A DNA stretch of 64,000 nt from Phallusia mammillata (lineage: Eukaryota > Chordata > Ascidiacea > Phlebobranchia > Ascidiidae). The position numbers and the translations under genes are program-made. The notes below the pieces were generated by a model. That model searched no databases. It had not been told where the DNA came from and saw only the letters and a program-made list of their open reading frames with translations. How positions within the stretch are numbered: the first letter of the stretch is position 1; each line of letters begins with the position of its first letter. This document shows, piece by piece, positions 23,601-34,125 of the stretch. Location of the stretch: contig QLIY01000338.1 in assembly GCA_003260075.1 (NCBI GenBank), forward strand, positions 1 through 64,000, read 5' to 3'.

Positions 23601-24854
23601 ACCAGGAACATATGGTGAAGAAGATAATCATCAAGAAGTTTGAGGCATTTATCCAAATGTGAAATTCCATTGCTAACTTCCTGCAATAAAAAATGCTCTC
23701 AATTATTTGTTGTTGTTTAACTGACCATGAATATCAGATGGATGATTTATGTGCTTATTTGTTTTACCCAGCAAATTAAACTCAACTTATACAAATAACA
23801 GACATTTAAACTGGATAAAACTACAGAAAAACTACAACATAATAAAGCATCCAAAAATTTGCATGCTACAAGCGCTCTCTCAGAATTAAACAAGTTTCCT
23901 CCATCTAAATGTATTGTTAGGCTACTCAAACTATGATAGTTTCAAAAGAAATTTTGTATTTCATTAAGACCTGTTTATTGTAGTTTCGGAGCCCCAAGAA
24001 GGGAAATCCCCATATGGCAACAGAGGGGTGTAATTCCTTATCGGCAAACTCGATCCATTGATAAATTTCAGCTTGTTCTCGATCTGATGTTCCCCACTGA
24101 AGATTGTTGCTCAACTTTCTTGCTATTGAATTGCTGTCCGTCAAAACTTGACCATTTTCCTCATACCTGAGATGGAATAAATTGATAAGTGTGTACTTGA
24201 ACATTATAAGTATTATACTGTGTGGTAGAATGTAAAGCAGATGTTTGTCAACTTGCAAACACAAAGCTGTATGAGTCAAATATTAAAAGATAACATCTGT
24301 TTTAAACGTAACAGGGCATTAGTCATGGTATTTTACTGAAAGAATAATACCGTTTTTTTCAGTCTGTAAGTACATTCTGTTTATGTTTTTCACGGCCTAC
24401 ATTATTTGATTTACACATAAGTTTAAATTGCTATGTAGTTTCATAACAGTCGGAGACCATTGTTTAGCAAGCACGCACTTTAAACACAAACAACACAACA
24501 TATTATGATTATTTTGGAACGTTTTTCACAATTGAACCTTCTGAAACCCCCCCCCCTTATTTGATTTACACATAAGTTTAAATTGCTATGTAGTTTCATA
24601 ACAGACCATTGTTTAGCAGTCACACTTTGAACACAAACAACACAACATATTATGATTATTTTTAAATGTTTTTCATAAATTGAACCTTCTGAAATAACAA
24701 TGTCTGCATGAATGTATTCATACCTTGGTACTTTTGATCCACCATTGAAAGCTTCAACAATTGTTTCAACTTTAGTTTCACTGAAATTCGCAGCCACACA
24801 AACTTTCAGACAAAAATAATTGGTCTTGTACTCCGGCAAAAATAGCTTTGCCAT
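11611..24854 (-). CDS. VARS1: Valine--tRNA ligase, cytosolic, complete, 26 exons
   Basis: Charges tRNA-Val with valine in the cytosol. Exons from the 5' end: 24854-24724, 24166-23971, 23680-23537, 22930-22731, 22357-22222, 22162-22066, 21845-21754, 21508-21390, 21108-21039, 20972-20854, 20642-20441, 19609-19406, 19030-18887, 18610-18435, 17848-17714, 17145-17031, 16555-16379, 16090-15985, 15514-15390, 15053-14906, 14411-14284, 14088-13933, 13571-13365, 12964-12853, 12516-12341, 11937-11611. All phases agree; total 3942 nt, about 1313 residues (human about 1264). Order: GST-like domain (exons 1-4), Lys-rich linker (5-6), HIGH-type motif SLHLGHAL (exon 8), CP1 editing domain with [20 protein letters not shown] (12), [15 protein letters not shown] (16), KMSKS (19), anticodon-binding helices (22-25), C-terminal coiled coil (26). 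Intron 14 has a GC donor. The last 58 or so residues after ADAEK look unlike the family. Confidence 0.95.
13211..13427. other. Direct duplication joined by 10 C at VARS exon 23
   Basis: Copy 1 is 13211-13314, the C run is 13315-13324 and copy 2 is 13325-13427. It duplicates the 3' end of exon 23 and its donor. Confidence 0.85.
14501..14730. other. Direct duplication joined by 10 C (VARS intron 20)
   Basis: Copy 1 is 14501-14608, the C run is 14609-14618 and copy 2 is 14619-14730. Purely intronic. Confidence 0.85.
15545..15988. other. Direct duplication joined by 10 C (VARS intron 18 / exon 18 edge)
   Basis: Copy 1 is 15545-15763, the C run is 15764-15773 and copy 2 is 15774-15988. Several substitutions and small indels separate the copies, as expected of two haplotypes. 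Confidence 0.85.
16114..16384. other. Direct duplication joined by 10 C (VARS intron 17)
   Basis: Copy 1 is 16114-16244, the C run is 16245-16254 and copy 2 is 16255-16384. Copy 2 ends in the donor of exon 17. Confidence 0.85.
16620..16772 (+). repeat. Hammerhead ribozyme-derived repeat, copy with perfect stems I and II
   Basis: In VARS intron 16. At 16721-16770: GCTGCA, CTGATGT, GACC-TTATA-GGTC, GAA, TCAGT-GTGC-ATTGT, C, TGCAGC. Stem I and stem II pair fully. The last core A of CTGATGA is T and the first base of stem III is changed, so this copy should be inactive or weak. Confidence 0.7.
18019..18317. mobile_element. hAT-like MITE with perfect 8-bp target duplication (VARS intron 14)
   Basis: A 299-bp element with termini CAGGGGTGGGCAACCT and AGGTTGCCCACCCTTG. 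The exact duplication TAGTAAAG lies at 18011-18018 and 18318-18325. It has GC-rich subterminal blocks (GCGGGCCGC) and no ORF. Confidence 0.93.
19612..20326. other. Direct duplication joined by 10 C (VARS intron 11)
   Basis: Copy 1 is 19612-19974, the C run is 19975-19984 and copy 2 is 19985-20326. One of the longer overlaps; the copies differ by scattered substitutions and short indels. Confidence 0.85.
21185..21353 (+). repeat. Hammerhead-bearing short interspersed repeat, longest copy
   Basis: In VARS intron 8. The stretch from CCAGTTATGGCATCAAACAG to GTCTGCAGCTTA matches, with deletions, the minus-strand copy ending at 8530 and partially those at 16620-16770 and 3541-3602. The size (about 170 bases) and the ribozyme at the 3' end resemble animal retrozyme-like or Penelope-associated repeats; the class is inferred. 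Confidence 0.65.
21302..21352 (+). ncRNA. Type I hammerhead ribozyme motif
   Basis: Read in order: stem I 5' GCTGCA (21302-21307), core CTGATGA (21308-21314), stem II GACC with loop TTATAA and GTTT (21315-21328, one mismatch), GAA (21329-21331), stem III ACAGT-GTGC-ACTGT (21332-21345), cleavage-site C (21346), stem I 3' TGCAGC (21347-21352). Stem I is open, which makes it type I. Its only weak point, stem II, is perfect in the copy at 16721, so the family consensus is a complete hammerhead. Confidence 0.72.
21793..22088. other. Direct duplication joined by 10 C at VARS exons 6-7
   Basis: Copy 1 is 21793-21935, the C run is 21936-21945 and copy 2 is 21946-22088. Parts of exons 6 and 7 occur twice; only one chain of exons keeps the frame. 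Confidence 0.85.
23324..23519. other. Direct duplication joined by 10 C (VARS intron 3)
   Basis: Copy 1 is 23324-23416, the C run is 23417-23426 and copy 2 is 23427-23519. Intronic, just below exon 3. Confidence 0.85.
24402..24693. other. Direct duplication joined by 10 C (VARS intron 1)
   Basis: Copy 1 is 24402-24546, the C run is 24547-24556 and copy 2 is 24557-24693. Intronic. Confidence 0.85.
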
Positions 24855-25585
24855 TTTGTCCTCTTAAAACAACCTACAACCAAAAATTGTACTCATCAAT
24901 AAGTGCTATTATGCTTTTTTGACTGGTTTATATAGTGCAACATAAAATATAACAACAAAAGTTCCGCTTTTTCTCGTCTGGAATCTGGATGATGCAAGTG
25001 AAAGCAAGTTGAACTTTGCAGCATTGGAAACAAACAGAAAGAGTCAGCAAACTGCAAATAGCGGCAACCACATGATGCAACAAACTAGAAACGAAATTTG
25101 CGTTTTATGAGACAAAATGTAAATACAGCCTGACCCAGTGTGAGAATAACCACACTGATCCACGTTTTCGCAGAGGCAAAAATAAGACGAAATTTGGTTG
25201 TAAAAATACTGACAAAAAGTTTTAAAATTCTTCATTTTTTCTGTTCATTGTTTAATACAATAATAAACTTACAAATTTTGCTGCTACTTTGGTCTGGAAT
25301 TTGGAAAAACACAGGTTTACAACTTTTTACGTAATGTTTAGTTTCGAGGTCTGTGGTCGTGCAGGCATGGAGTTAATCATGCGTAACGTTGTAGTAACAA
25401 CCGGCGAAAATTGTAAAAAAAGTAAACAGGTTTAATTAAAAAAACAAGTTGTGACTATAAAACTGTGTTTTAGGAACTGGACAGACAAGTAACTTTTTGT
25501 ATTTCATTGATTTTGTGTCTAAATTAGTCTTGTATATTTGAAAGGTTTTTAGGGAATGCAGTTCGAAGACAAATAGCAATAAAAA
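24855..25585. promoter_or_regulatory. Shared intergenic region between divergent VARS and ELP2
   Basis: About 730 bases separate the two start codons, which point away from each other. The region must hold both promoters and any 5' UTR introns or trans-splice acceptors. I see no repeat, no convincing TATA element and no other gene. A bidirectional promoter for two translation-related housekeeping genes is inference. Confidence 0.5.
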
Positions 25586-28226
25586 ATGGAAACTTCGCTA
25601 AAAGTAAGTGTTGAGCATATTTCTGCTAACACCAATCGAACACACAACTGCTTAGATGTTGGTCCAGGAGGTTATGTTGCTTATGGTTGTTCATCTTCAG
25701 TGGTTTTGTATCAACCCATAGTTGATGAACAGAAACAAAAAATCATGACTTACAATTCTCACAAATCAATGGTTGGTTGCATTAAATGGATGAAAACTTT
25801 CACTGAAAACAATGTTTCAAAATCCAATGTATTGCTTTCTGGATCAATTGATGGCTTGATAGTTTGTTGGAAAGCAGAAGGCCATATGACATTATCTAAA
25901 GCAAAGACCTTTCAAGGTCATGAAAATGCTGTGACATGTTTGGATGGAATAATTCTTGAATCAAGAATATTAGTTGCTTCTGCTGGTGCAGATTCAACAA
26001 TGAAATTATGGACTGGAACAATGAATATGGAATCATTTGATTGTTTGCAAACTTTTGAGTTTGGATATGGATTTGTGCTTGGTACCCCCCCCCCAAGGCA
26101 GTGATATGACATTGTCCAAAGCAGTGACCTTTCAAGGTCATGGAAGTGCTGTGACGTGTTTGGATGGAACGATTTTTGAATCTGGAATATTAGTTGCTTC
26201 TGCTGGGGCAGATTCAACAATGAAATTATGGACGGGAACAATGAATATGGAATCGTTAGATTGTTTGCAAACTTTTGAGTTTGGATATGGATTTGTGCTT
26301 GGTGTTTGTTTGCATGTTACACCTTCAAGTAATATTCCAATACTTGCTTGTGCATGTGATGACTTCTCTGTTAAACTCTATACTCCCTCTAGTTGTGTTC
26401 AAGATGAGCCCAATAAACTGTGGACCAACGTGCTAAGCTTAAAGGGACATGAAGATTGGGTTCGAGGTGTCGACTTTACAACAGTTGGTAATGAACTGTT
26501 TCTGGCAAGTTGCTCACAAGATTCATTCATAAGATTGTGGAAAATTTATGAAACACACACTAAGGAGACTATAGCAGAGGATGAAACGTTTGACCTAAGG
26601 CTGAAACAACACAACTTTACTACAATTGACAATGTTGGAAATGAAATAAAATACACAGTGATGATTGATGCTGTACTTTCAGGGCATGAAAACTGGGTTA
26701 ACAGCGCCCAATGGAGTTCATCTAATGCTGAAACTGTGAAGGATTTATTACTGGTTTCTTCATCAATGGATAAGACTGTGGTAATTTGGAAGTTTGATGA
26801 GGAACAAAAGCTGTGGGTTGACGGAGAGAGAATGGGTGAAGTTGGGGGAAACACCCTGGGGTTTTATGGGGCTTTGTTCAGCAAAGATGCCAAATACATT
26901 ATTTCACACAGCTTCAATGGAGCTCTTCATGCTTGGAGGAAAAACAAAGAGTCTGAATGGCAACCTGCAATTACTGTAAGTGGACATTCGTCCAGTGTCA
27001 GTGACATTGATTGGGAGCCAAAGTGTGGAAGATTTTTACTGAGCACAAGCGAAGATCAGACAACAAGATTATTTGCAGAATGGCAAAGTGTAGAAGGGAC
27101 AAAAACGTGGCATGAAATAGCCAGGCCTCAAATTCATGGGTATGACCTAAACTGCATTCACATGCTCAGCAGTGTAAGGTTCGTGTCTGGAGCAGATGAG
27201 AAAGTGTTACGAGTGTTCGATGCATCGCAGAACTTTGTAACAAACCTTCTTAACTTAACTTCACACAAAATTATTGATAATATTGCTGAAGCAGCAGTAG
27301 GGGCATCTGTACCAGCACTGGGTCTTTCCAACAAAGCCGTCTACACAAACGAACCAGCACCAGAAAGTGGCAAAAAACATGCAAGTGAACAATACATTGA
27401 AAACCTGTTTATCCCTGTTGATTTAAAACAGCCACCTCCTGAAACACATCTGTCACAAAACAGTCTGTGGCCTGAGTGCAGAAAGTTGTATGGACATGTA
27501 TATGGGTTGTTTTGTGTCACATGTAATCATGCTGGGACACTGATTGCCTCTGCTGCTAAGTCCTCACAGCCAAAGTACTCTGAGATTATTCTGTGGGAGG
27601 CTGGGAGTTGGAATCAGGTAGCATCTCTACCAGGGCACGCATTGACTGTCACACAAATGGAGTTTTCACCAAACGACAAATATTTACTTTCAGTGTCGCG
27701 CGACAGAACGTGGGTTTTGCATTATGTTGAGAAAACTGAAAATGGAATTGTTACTAATATTGCTGCTGCGAGTGACAAGAAACTTGGCCATGCAAGGATA
27801 ATTTGGTCTTGTTCATGGTCTGTGGATTCCAAGTTTTTTGCCACTGCATCGAGGGACAAAAAGGTGATGGTTTGGGAACTGTCAGATGAAGACTCGTCAC
27901 ATAAAGTTGTTGTGACACGCAAGTCGGTGAACAACTGCCAGCAACCTGTGACTGCTGTCGCTTATGCGTTAAAATCATTTGAAACAAAGTCCCACATCCT
28001 GGCGGTTGGTCTCGAGAGCGGACAGATTAAAATTGTCTCAATTTGTGAGGCCAATAATTATTCTTTTGTTGACATGCTTTGTTTTGATGTGAACATGTCA
28101 CATTGTTTACCACTGAAAAGGTTAAAATGGCGACCATCTGATAAACCTAGTGAAAGCGATGACACACTTTTCTTGGCATCCTGCAGCCAGGATCATCAAA
28201 TTAAACTGTTCAAACTTTACTTTTGA
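25586..28226 (+). CDS. ELP2: Elongator complex protein 2 (WD40), single exon, interrupted by a C-run-joined duplication
   Basis: Scaffold subunit of Elongator, which acts in tRNA wobble-uridine modification. The protein is a double WD40 propeller; visible repeat signatures include GHENAVTCLDG, LKGHEDWVRGVDF, LSGHENWVNSAQW, VSGHSSSVSDIDWEP, LYGHVYGLFCV, LPGHALTVTQMEFSP and GHARIIWSCSWS, ending SCSQDHQIKLFKL. As written the gene is in two frames: 25586-26104 and 26037-28226. Bases 25871-26084 and 26095-26303 are two copies of the same coding stretch separated by 10 C. Matching points (ATGAC at 25886 and 26106) are 220 bases apart. Dropping one copy joins both parts into one frame of 806 residues, close to human ELP2 (826). 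The absence of introns contrasts with every neighbour. Confidence 0.95.
25871..26303 (+). other. Direct duplication joined by 10 C inside ELP2 coding sequence
   Basis: Copy 1 is 25871-26084, the C run is 26085-26094 and copy 2 is 26095-26303. The copies differ at roughly one base in ten, several of them non-synonymous (for example ENAV versus GSAV), more than its neighbours show. Frame analysis says only one copy belongs in the gene. Confidence 0.85.
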
Positions 28227-28502
28227 CGAATTCACACAACTGTTTATTGAGAACTTTTGATTGCGATTAAAAAATGTGCAACATAAATCAGTTTCATTGT
28301 TGTATTTTTGTTTTGCCCAAGTAAAATTGTTGCTGGACAGCATATTATGGGAAAGACAAAGAGAAACATTTACTTGGCCATTCAAGACATAAATAAGCAA
28401 AACAATAAAACAGTGTCAGAAACGAAAGCTCAATGCTGGTAAAAGTTTACCTAGCACGGTGAGACTTAAATATGTGAAGCTTCCAGCACGATTGAAAATA
28501 TA

Positions 28503-28692
28503 AAATAAAAACATTGAAAAGAAAAACCATTAGAAGAATCTGAGGGATCAGAGTTTAGATAAGTAAGTTTTCTCTTTACACTTTGGTGATCGCCCCCCCC
28601 CCAAATAAAAACATTGAAAAGAAAAACCATTAGAAGAATCTGAGGGATCAAATTTTAGATGAGTAAGTTTTCTCTTTGCACTTTGTTGATCA
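28503..28692. other. Direct duplication joined by 10 C (intergenic)
   Basis: Copy 1 is 28503-28592, the C run is 28593-28602 and copy 2 is 28603-28692. Confidence 0.85.
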
Positions 28693-28705
28693 AAATTTGA
28701 GAGAG

Positions 28706-28905
28706 GCAAATAAAAATGACTGCAAAATGGAATTTCGTTGTGGCAAGAAAATGTAACAAAAAGAGAATCACAATTTCTATGTTGATGTTTCGCAGTTGAC
28801 CCCCCCCCCCCGCAAATAAAAATGACTGCAAAATGGAATTTCGTTGTGGCAAGAAAATGCAACAAAAAGAGAATCACAATTACTATGTTGATGTTTTGCA
28901 GTTGA
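28706..28905. other. Direct duplication joined by 12 C (intergenic)
   Basis: Copy 1 is 28706-28799, the C run is 28800-28811 (two of its C may be native) and copy 2 is 28812-28905. Confidence 0.85.
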
Positions 28906-28947
28906 CTTTTTTTTGCATTAGCTCTGTGGTTTACATAAACTTCTGTA

Positions 28948-29329
28948 AATCTAAAATAGGTTAAAACACAGTGTCAACATTTGTACATAAAAACTAAGAC
29001 AAAGAGATATATTTTAGTGTAGTTTTGTACACTAACTTTATGGCTTGTTTGCACTGCATGAGAAGTGTGTGTGTCATAAGCAAATAAATATGGCATAATA
29101 AAAACAATAATAATGACTAAATAATAAGAAGCTCTCCCCCCCCCCAATCTAAAATAGGTTAAAACACAGTGTCAACATTTGTACATAAAAACTGAAACAA
29201 AGAGATATTTTAGTGTAGTTTTGCACACTAACTTTATGGCTTGTTTGCACTGCATGGAATGTGTATGTCATAAGCAAATAAATATGGCATAATAAAAACA
29301 ATAATAATGACCAAATAATAAACAGCTCA
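28948..29329. other. Direct duplication joined by 10 C (intergenic)
   Basis: Copy 1 is 28948-29135, the C run is 29136-29145 and copy 2 is 29146-29329. Confidence 0.85.
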
Positions 29330-29727
29330 CTGGTGGGAATATTATTTCATGTTGTTAAGTTGAATATTGAAAAAGTTGATCGTTTCAATTTAATTAGTGT
29401 TCAGTCTTTTCCCAGTTACGATGTGTTTGCAAGAATGGACACAATTCAATTTTGTTTTAAGAAAATAAACAAGACATAGTAAATTTCCATGGCTATAAAC
29501 CTTCCTTCTAGCTCAGCCAACAATAATTAACAACTCATTGAATGTTTTGATGTCTTATTCAGCGTTTCACCTGGTTTGGTGTTACAAGGCTGACTGTATC
29601 GGGTCGCTGACATTGATGAAATTGACCCGACAAGAGTCGCTGAAATGTCAGATGACTTGTTTATATTTGCCGGTTGAACAAAAAGGGAAAGTTCATAAAA
29701 TATGCCTGACAACCACACATTTCATGG

Positions 29728-31343
29728 TTATGTGGGTACAGTGGACGGTCCGGCGATGAGGGACTGCGTTGATGGATCCGGGGAAATGGCCGTTGTACTT
29801 CGTGTTATTGACTCATCTTGATTCTCAGGGAGCACCGGTGCAAATTCCTCTAGTTTATGGCAGAACAAATAATATCCGAGTGTTGCACCAACAAGTATTG
29901 CAATGGCAATGTATCCGTTGTAAGTCATAACAGCAAGCATCAAACCGTAACTGGTTGCAACTTTTACGATATGAACCACCGTCTGTAGCAGATGGTTTTT
30001 CCTCCTGAAAAATGAAACACTTTGATATCATTTTGACATAAATGCCTATTTCTGTACATTAATCGAATAATCATAGTAATATTTATGCCATGAACGATTT
30101 AGAATCAAAACTGCATTGTGTTACTCTCAGTCAAGTGTGGTTGTTTCATTTTTTCTTCGTAAGCTTGCAACCCCTGACAGGGTTATGGTTACAATGTGAT
30201 TACTTTTAATTTTTTCTGGGTTGGAGGCTTGGAGCATTGCTGGTTTAGTTTCTTGTTCAGGCAAACACAGGGGGGCTTAGGCAGAATTATCACTCTGTCA
30301 TATCGGTAACGACAAAAAGTGTTTGCACAAATGTTATCTAAACCAATATCGATATATCTTAATACAAATATTATATGGACAAAAACAACTAAATGTGTTT
30401 TCCATAATGAACAAATTAGGTGAAACATTTTTGTACCTTTGGCTTTTCACATAATTCACACTGTCTGGGATATCGATTTGTTCAGCTGATAAGTTTGGAC
30501 TTGAAAGATTTTCACTGGATACATGAACTTTCAAAGGCAGCGCGAAAAATATTTTGTGAAAATAAAGAGAGATGACTCTGAATGCTTCGAACAAAATCGC
30601 CAAGCAAAACATAGCTGAAAACAAAATATTATAATGTCATACTTTTGTACATAGATATATTGTTAAAATAATACAGAAATTAACAGAATCAAAATACTTT
30701 GTTGTGTTGTATATATACTTTAAATCAAAATCTGCCAACTTGGTGGATGAAGACTATACAATGGACCTTTTGCTTATTGATTCAAATTTATGAAAACTTC
30801 GAGTCATTTGTCCTTATCACATCAAGATAAATATATTTCGCCTAAACGGCATCATCAGTATCTTAATCAAATAGAATCTATTGGATGAATGACTTAATGC
30901 CTTAAAAAATTTGAATTAATACTTTGTTATTGTATTAATTTTTAAACCGGACATAAAAATAGAACATAGCAGCACAGAAACACTACACGAGTGACCAAGC
31001 ACAGAATTATCACAGGATGGCAACATTTTGGTAAAAATGTTTGTAGACAAACAAAGTGAGAGACACTCACCAATACAAGTGAACAGTAATCCAGTAACAG
31101 TTGTAACGTTCCAACCATCAAATAAGAACTTCAACGGAATATTCCAAGAAAAATACTCCTGACCCCCCCCCCCAGTAATCCAGTAACAGTTGTAACGTTC
31201 CAACCATCAAATAAGAACTTTAGTGGAATATTCCAAGAAAAATACTCCTGGAATAAAAATTAACATACCCTAAATACTAAGACTGAGATACACAGAAGAA
31301 AATTACATCCTATTTTTGAAAACATTTTAAAACTTACCTCCAT
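29728..31343 (-). CDS. Ctr-family copper transporter, SLC31A2-like, four exons
   Basis: Trimeric membrane channel for Cu(I); CTR2-like members mostly act at endosomes or lysosomes. Exons: 31343-31338 (ME only), about 31247-31071 (88 nt once a C-run-joined duplication is collapsed), 30614-30437, 30004-29728. Phases agree and give about 182 residues. TM1 is preceded by LLF-like LKFLFDGW and followed by [12 protein letters not shown]2 carries the Met filter MLAVM in [14 protein letters not shown], and TM3 the packing motif GATLG in [12 protein letters not shown]. The extracellular N-terminus is only about 17 residues and has no Met- or His-rich copper cluster, which favours CTR2 over CTR1. The C-terminus is longer than in human CTR2 and lacks the HCH end of CTR1. 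The first exon codes for two residues, so a longer upstream start cannot be excluded. Confidence 0.85.
30831..30862 (-). repeat. Dispersed repeat end (family gamma), hammerhead-core-like
   Basis: Intron 2 of the copper transporter. The minus strand reads CTGATGATGCC, GTTTA, GGCGAAATATATTTATC. The GCC/GGC arms could form a short hairpin between CTGATGA and GAAA. Relatives: 33027-32989 (-), 59120-59085 (-) and about 62370-62400 (+, partial). Confidence 0.5.
31085..31250. other. Direct duplication joined by 11 C inside copper-transporter exon 2
   Basis: Copy 1 is 31085-31162, the C run is 31163-31173 and copy 2 is 31174-31250. Copy 2 brings the acceptor and copy 1 the donor, so collapsing them gives a single normal exon. 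Confidence 0.88.
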
Positions 31344-32325
31344 TTCTATGGTTTTGTGCAAACCACTTGGAAAGCCACTTAAGTGTCCTGTAGATTAACT
31401 TGATGCTCTTCTATTGTTTGTGAGCAACTACGTTAAACATTTTGTTGTTTTCACTAAATTCACATTTTCATAATCTTACAAAACCTGATAAATGCAACAA
31501 AATAAATGATAATGAAACGATTTTGCTCTTAGTATACTTCTTAACAACAGCAACTTTACAAGTTATTATCATTATTATTCCCAAAAATATAACACTTTTA
31601 TTATAAAAGAAGTGCCTGTCTTTCACTTTTTTACTTAGCACTGATAACACAGCTAAAATACAAACAGCAAACATTTTTACAGTTGCTCCTTTAACGTCGA
31701 AAAACAAACAGGAAAATGAATTGCCTGGGAAATTACAATCATCACGTGACTTCCGGAATGATTATGTTGAACAATTAACTTGTAACAAACAACTTCCGAC
31801 AATTATGTCACACATTAGTTCACTATAACCTGACAAACCTATGCTGTATCCATTCTAATAATATGTTGTTTTTAATTTAAAATTGCGTCAAAACCACAAA
31901 ATTGACCAATTTATTGTTTTATGTTTACTGCTGTTGCCATCAACATCATACGCAACAAAAGCACAATGTGACGTAAAGCAAAAATTAATGTCACGGTTTA
32001 ATGCTCACCCGACACGCTTAAGTGCGTTCATAGGAAAAAAAGAACAGTAATTTTTAGCTGATAAATTGAAAACAAATTAGAAAACTAGCATTTAGCCAAG
32101 AAAATAATTTATCATTGTGAATTAGCAATCTACACGTTAAATAATCCATTGATAAATGCACACCTGCTCGAAAACGTCAATTGTTAGACCAGAAAAACTA
32201 GTCTAATTGCTTTTTGGCTCGTTAACGCCCAAGAATAAGTTTTCTTGTGTGAAACCTTTGAAACAACGGCTAATTATCCTGATTTACAGGTTGAAGTTGT
32301 AATAAACGACCTAAGCGAGCTAGAT

Positions 32326-32756
32326 CAGACCCTAGGGTTCCGTACAACCCTTTCAGGGGTTCCGTGAACTTTAAGGGTTGCACGGGGAGTATATAGCAAT
32401 TCGAACACGAATGATTCATAGTATCATTGTTTCGAACAGCAATGCTCGCCTGTGCAATATTGTTAACCTTTGTTATACCATTGATCAATTGTGACGTAAT
32501 ATATACAACCTTGTTACACTCTAGCTAAGTTGCGAGATTAATGTAGAAACGACCGATACAAATAACACGGCAATGCGTTTCAGTTAACCGTTTAATTCAA
32601 GTCAACCTATGTGATGTGGTTTGGATGTGTATGCATCTTTTTTCTTTGATGTAGCCTACTTGTATTACATTCATTAAAATTATTTTATGGGGGTTCCGCA
32701 AAGTTTGACAAAATACCTTAAGGGTTCCGCGTCGCTAAAAAGGTTGAAGAGCACTG
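32326..32756. mobile_element. hAT-like element with perfect 8-bp target duplication
   Basis: A 431-bp element starting CAGACCCTAGGGTTCCG and ending AGGTTGAAGAGCACTG, flanked by the exact duplication AGCTAGAT at 32318-32325 and 32757-32764. Terminal repeats are weak apart from CAG/CTG, but repeated GGGTTCCG blocks lie near both ends. Confidence 0.82.
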
Positions 32757-32988
32757 AGCTAGATGGCTCTGTAAGCGAACTGCAAATTTGAAATGCATTG
32801 TATTGTTTTGTATTTTGTGTACGAGCACATCGGTACAATACATACAATGCTACAATATGATAACGTTGCACAAAAACACAGGACACAGCTGCAAGGTATG
32901 TGTTGTATTTCTAAATCAAGGTGTCTAAATATTTAGAATGTTTCATAAAAACAGGCAAAAAGCATAAATCCTTTCTTTAAATCAATAG

Positions 32989-33027
32989 AAATATATATTT
33001 CGCCTTAAATGAAAAGGCATCATCAGT
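32989..33027 (-). repeat. Dispersed repeat end (family gamma) with a 5-bp hairpin between CTGATGA and GAAA
   Basis: On the minus strand CTGATGA (33026-33020) is followed by T, GCCTT, the loop TTCATTT, AAGGC and GAAATATATATTTC. The GCCTT/AAGGC arms pair perfectly, like stem II of a hammerhead with one extra base. No stem I is evident. Confidence 0.5.
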
Positions 33028-33954
33028 TTCTGTAAAAGCCTGTCGAAATAAAGTGGTATAACAAGTAAAATCAGAAGCAGGAATCTTTCTTTTTAGATTT
33101 TATTGACTGCGGGAGATTTAAATGACAAAAGTGTTTCAAGTGTATAAAAACATAAATCCCAGTTCTATTCCTTCAGGCACTTTATTCAGTTTATTCCTGC
33201 TTTTCAGTTCAGTTTTTTTTCGCAAAAATTCCCCACATTTTTGTACCGCGGTAACCCTGCCCCGACATTAAGACGGAGCAAAGTTAAATCCCAGTGGTTT
33301 AACATATCAAGACGAAATCCCCCTGAGTATACAAACAATCATGCACGTTGCAGTTTGGGCGCTGTCCTTTCTATATTTGGCATCCAGCACTGGCACCTGT
33401 TAGGTTTGGCAGAAGATAAGAACTTCTACGCTGTCACTGTTCATCAGGGCATGTTTCATCCTGAAGTTTGCGAACTTTGAAGCATAGGAAACATTTAGGT
33501 TGGGATTAAAATGTCATCAATCATTGTGAGGTTAAATAAATCGATCGCTCGTTAAGCAAAGGCGGTCGCTTTCCCACATTTGCTTAACCCCATCGTTTAT
33601 CCTAATTTGCATTAAATTTACGTTTTTGCATCGAAAGGGCAGTTTGACAGATATGAATTACATTTTAACGTTGATGCTGTCAAGCTTTCAACAACTTACT
33701 TATCATACAACAATCTACAAAGCAAACTTTAACCTCCTAAAAATATGCTGTAGAGTAGACCCACCGTGAATATAGACTACGCGATCTTTAAGTAAAATAG
33801 TTATTCCAAAATAGCGTTAGAAAACTGAGAGTTTGAACTGAACAGTATCTGACCCTTCAACAGGCATCGGCAGATTTCGTTACTTAGAAAATAATTTCCA
33901 TTCTTAGTTAGAGTTAGAAAACAATATATTTTATGCGAGTCAAGTGTGAATGAG

Positions 33955-34125
33955 GATGCATGGTACAACTGATCTAGCCTCATATCACTGATGATGGCAT
34001 GAGCATTTCCCGAAACGTTAGATAATAAAGCAGCATGTCGCTTTCTACGTCTATTCGGTCCGTTACATTCGTCATTGGACCTACAAACAGATTCGTGTAT
34101 GCTGTATAGTGTTCCAAAACATTCT
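33955..34125 (+). repeat. Dispersed repeat, family alpha
   Basis: Contains CTGATGATGGCATGAGCATT then CGAAACGTTAGATAATAAAGC at 33988-34035. It shares this and the downstream AACAGATTCGTGTAT with 46300-46505; inverted relatives are at 34545-34735 and 62190-62290. Confidence 0.6.

Larger units (their letters stand above)
28227..29727. other. Convergent intergenic region between ELP2 and the copper transporter
   Basis: Holds the ELP2 3' end (an AATAAA lies near 28403), three C-run-joined duplications (28503-28692, 28706-28905, 28948-29329) and no gene that I can support. The last 400 bases before the transporter stop show nothing recognisable. Confidence 0.6.

Noticed and set aside
33241..33480. 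79-residue plus-strand ORF ending HQGMFHPEVCEL
   Set aside because: Somewhat protein-like, but I recognise no domain and no splice-supported neighbour exon; not enough to call a gene.
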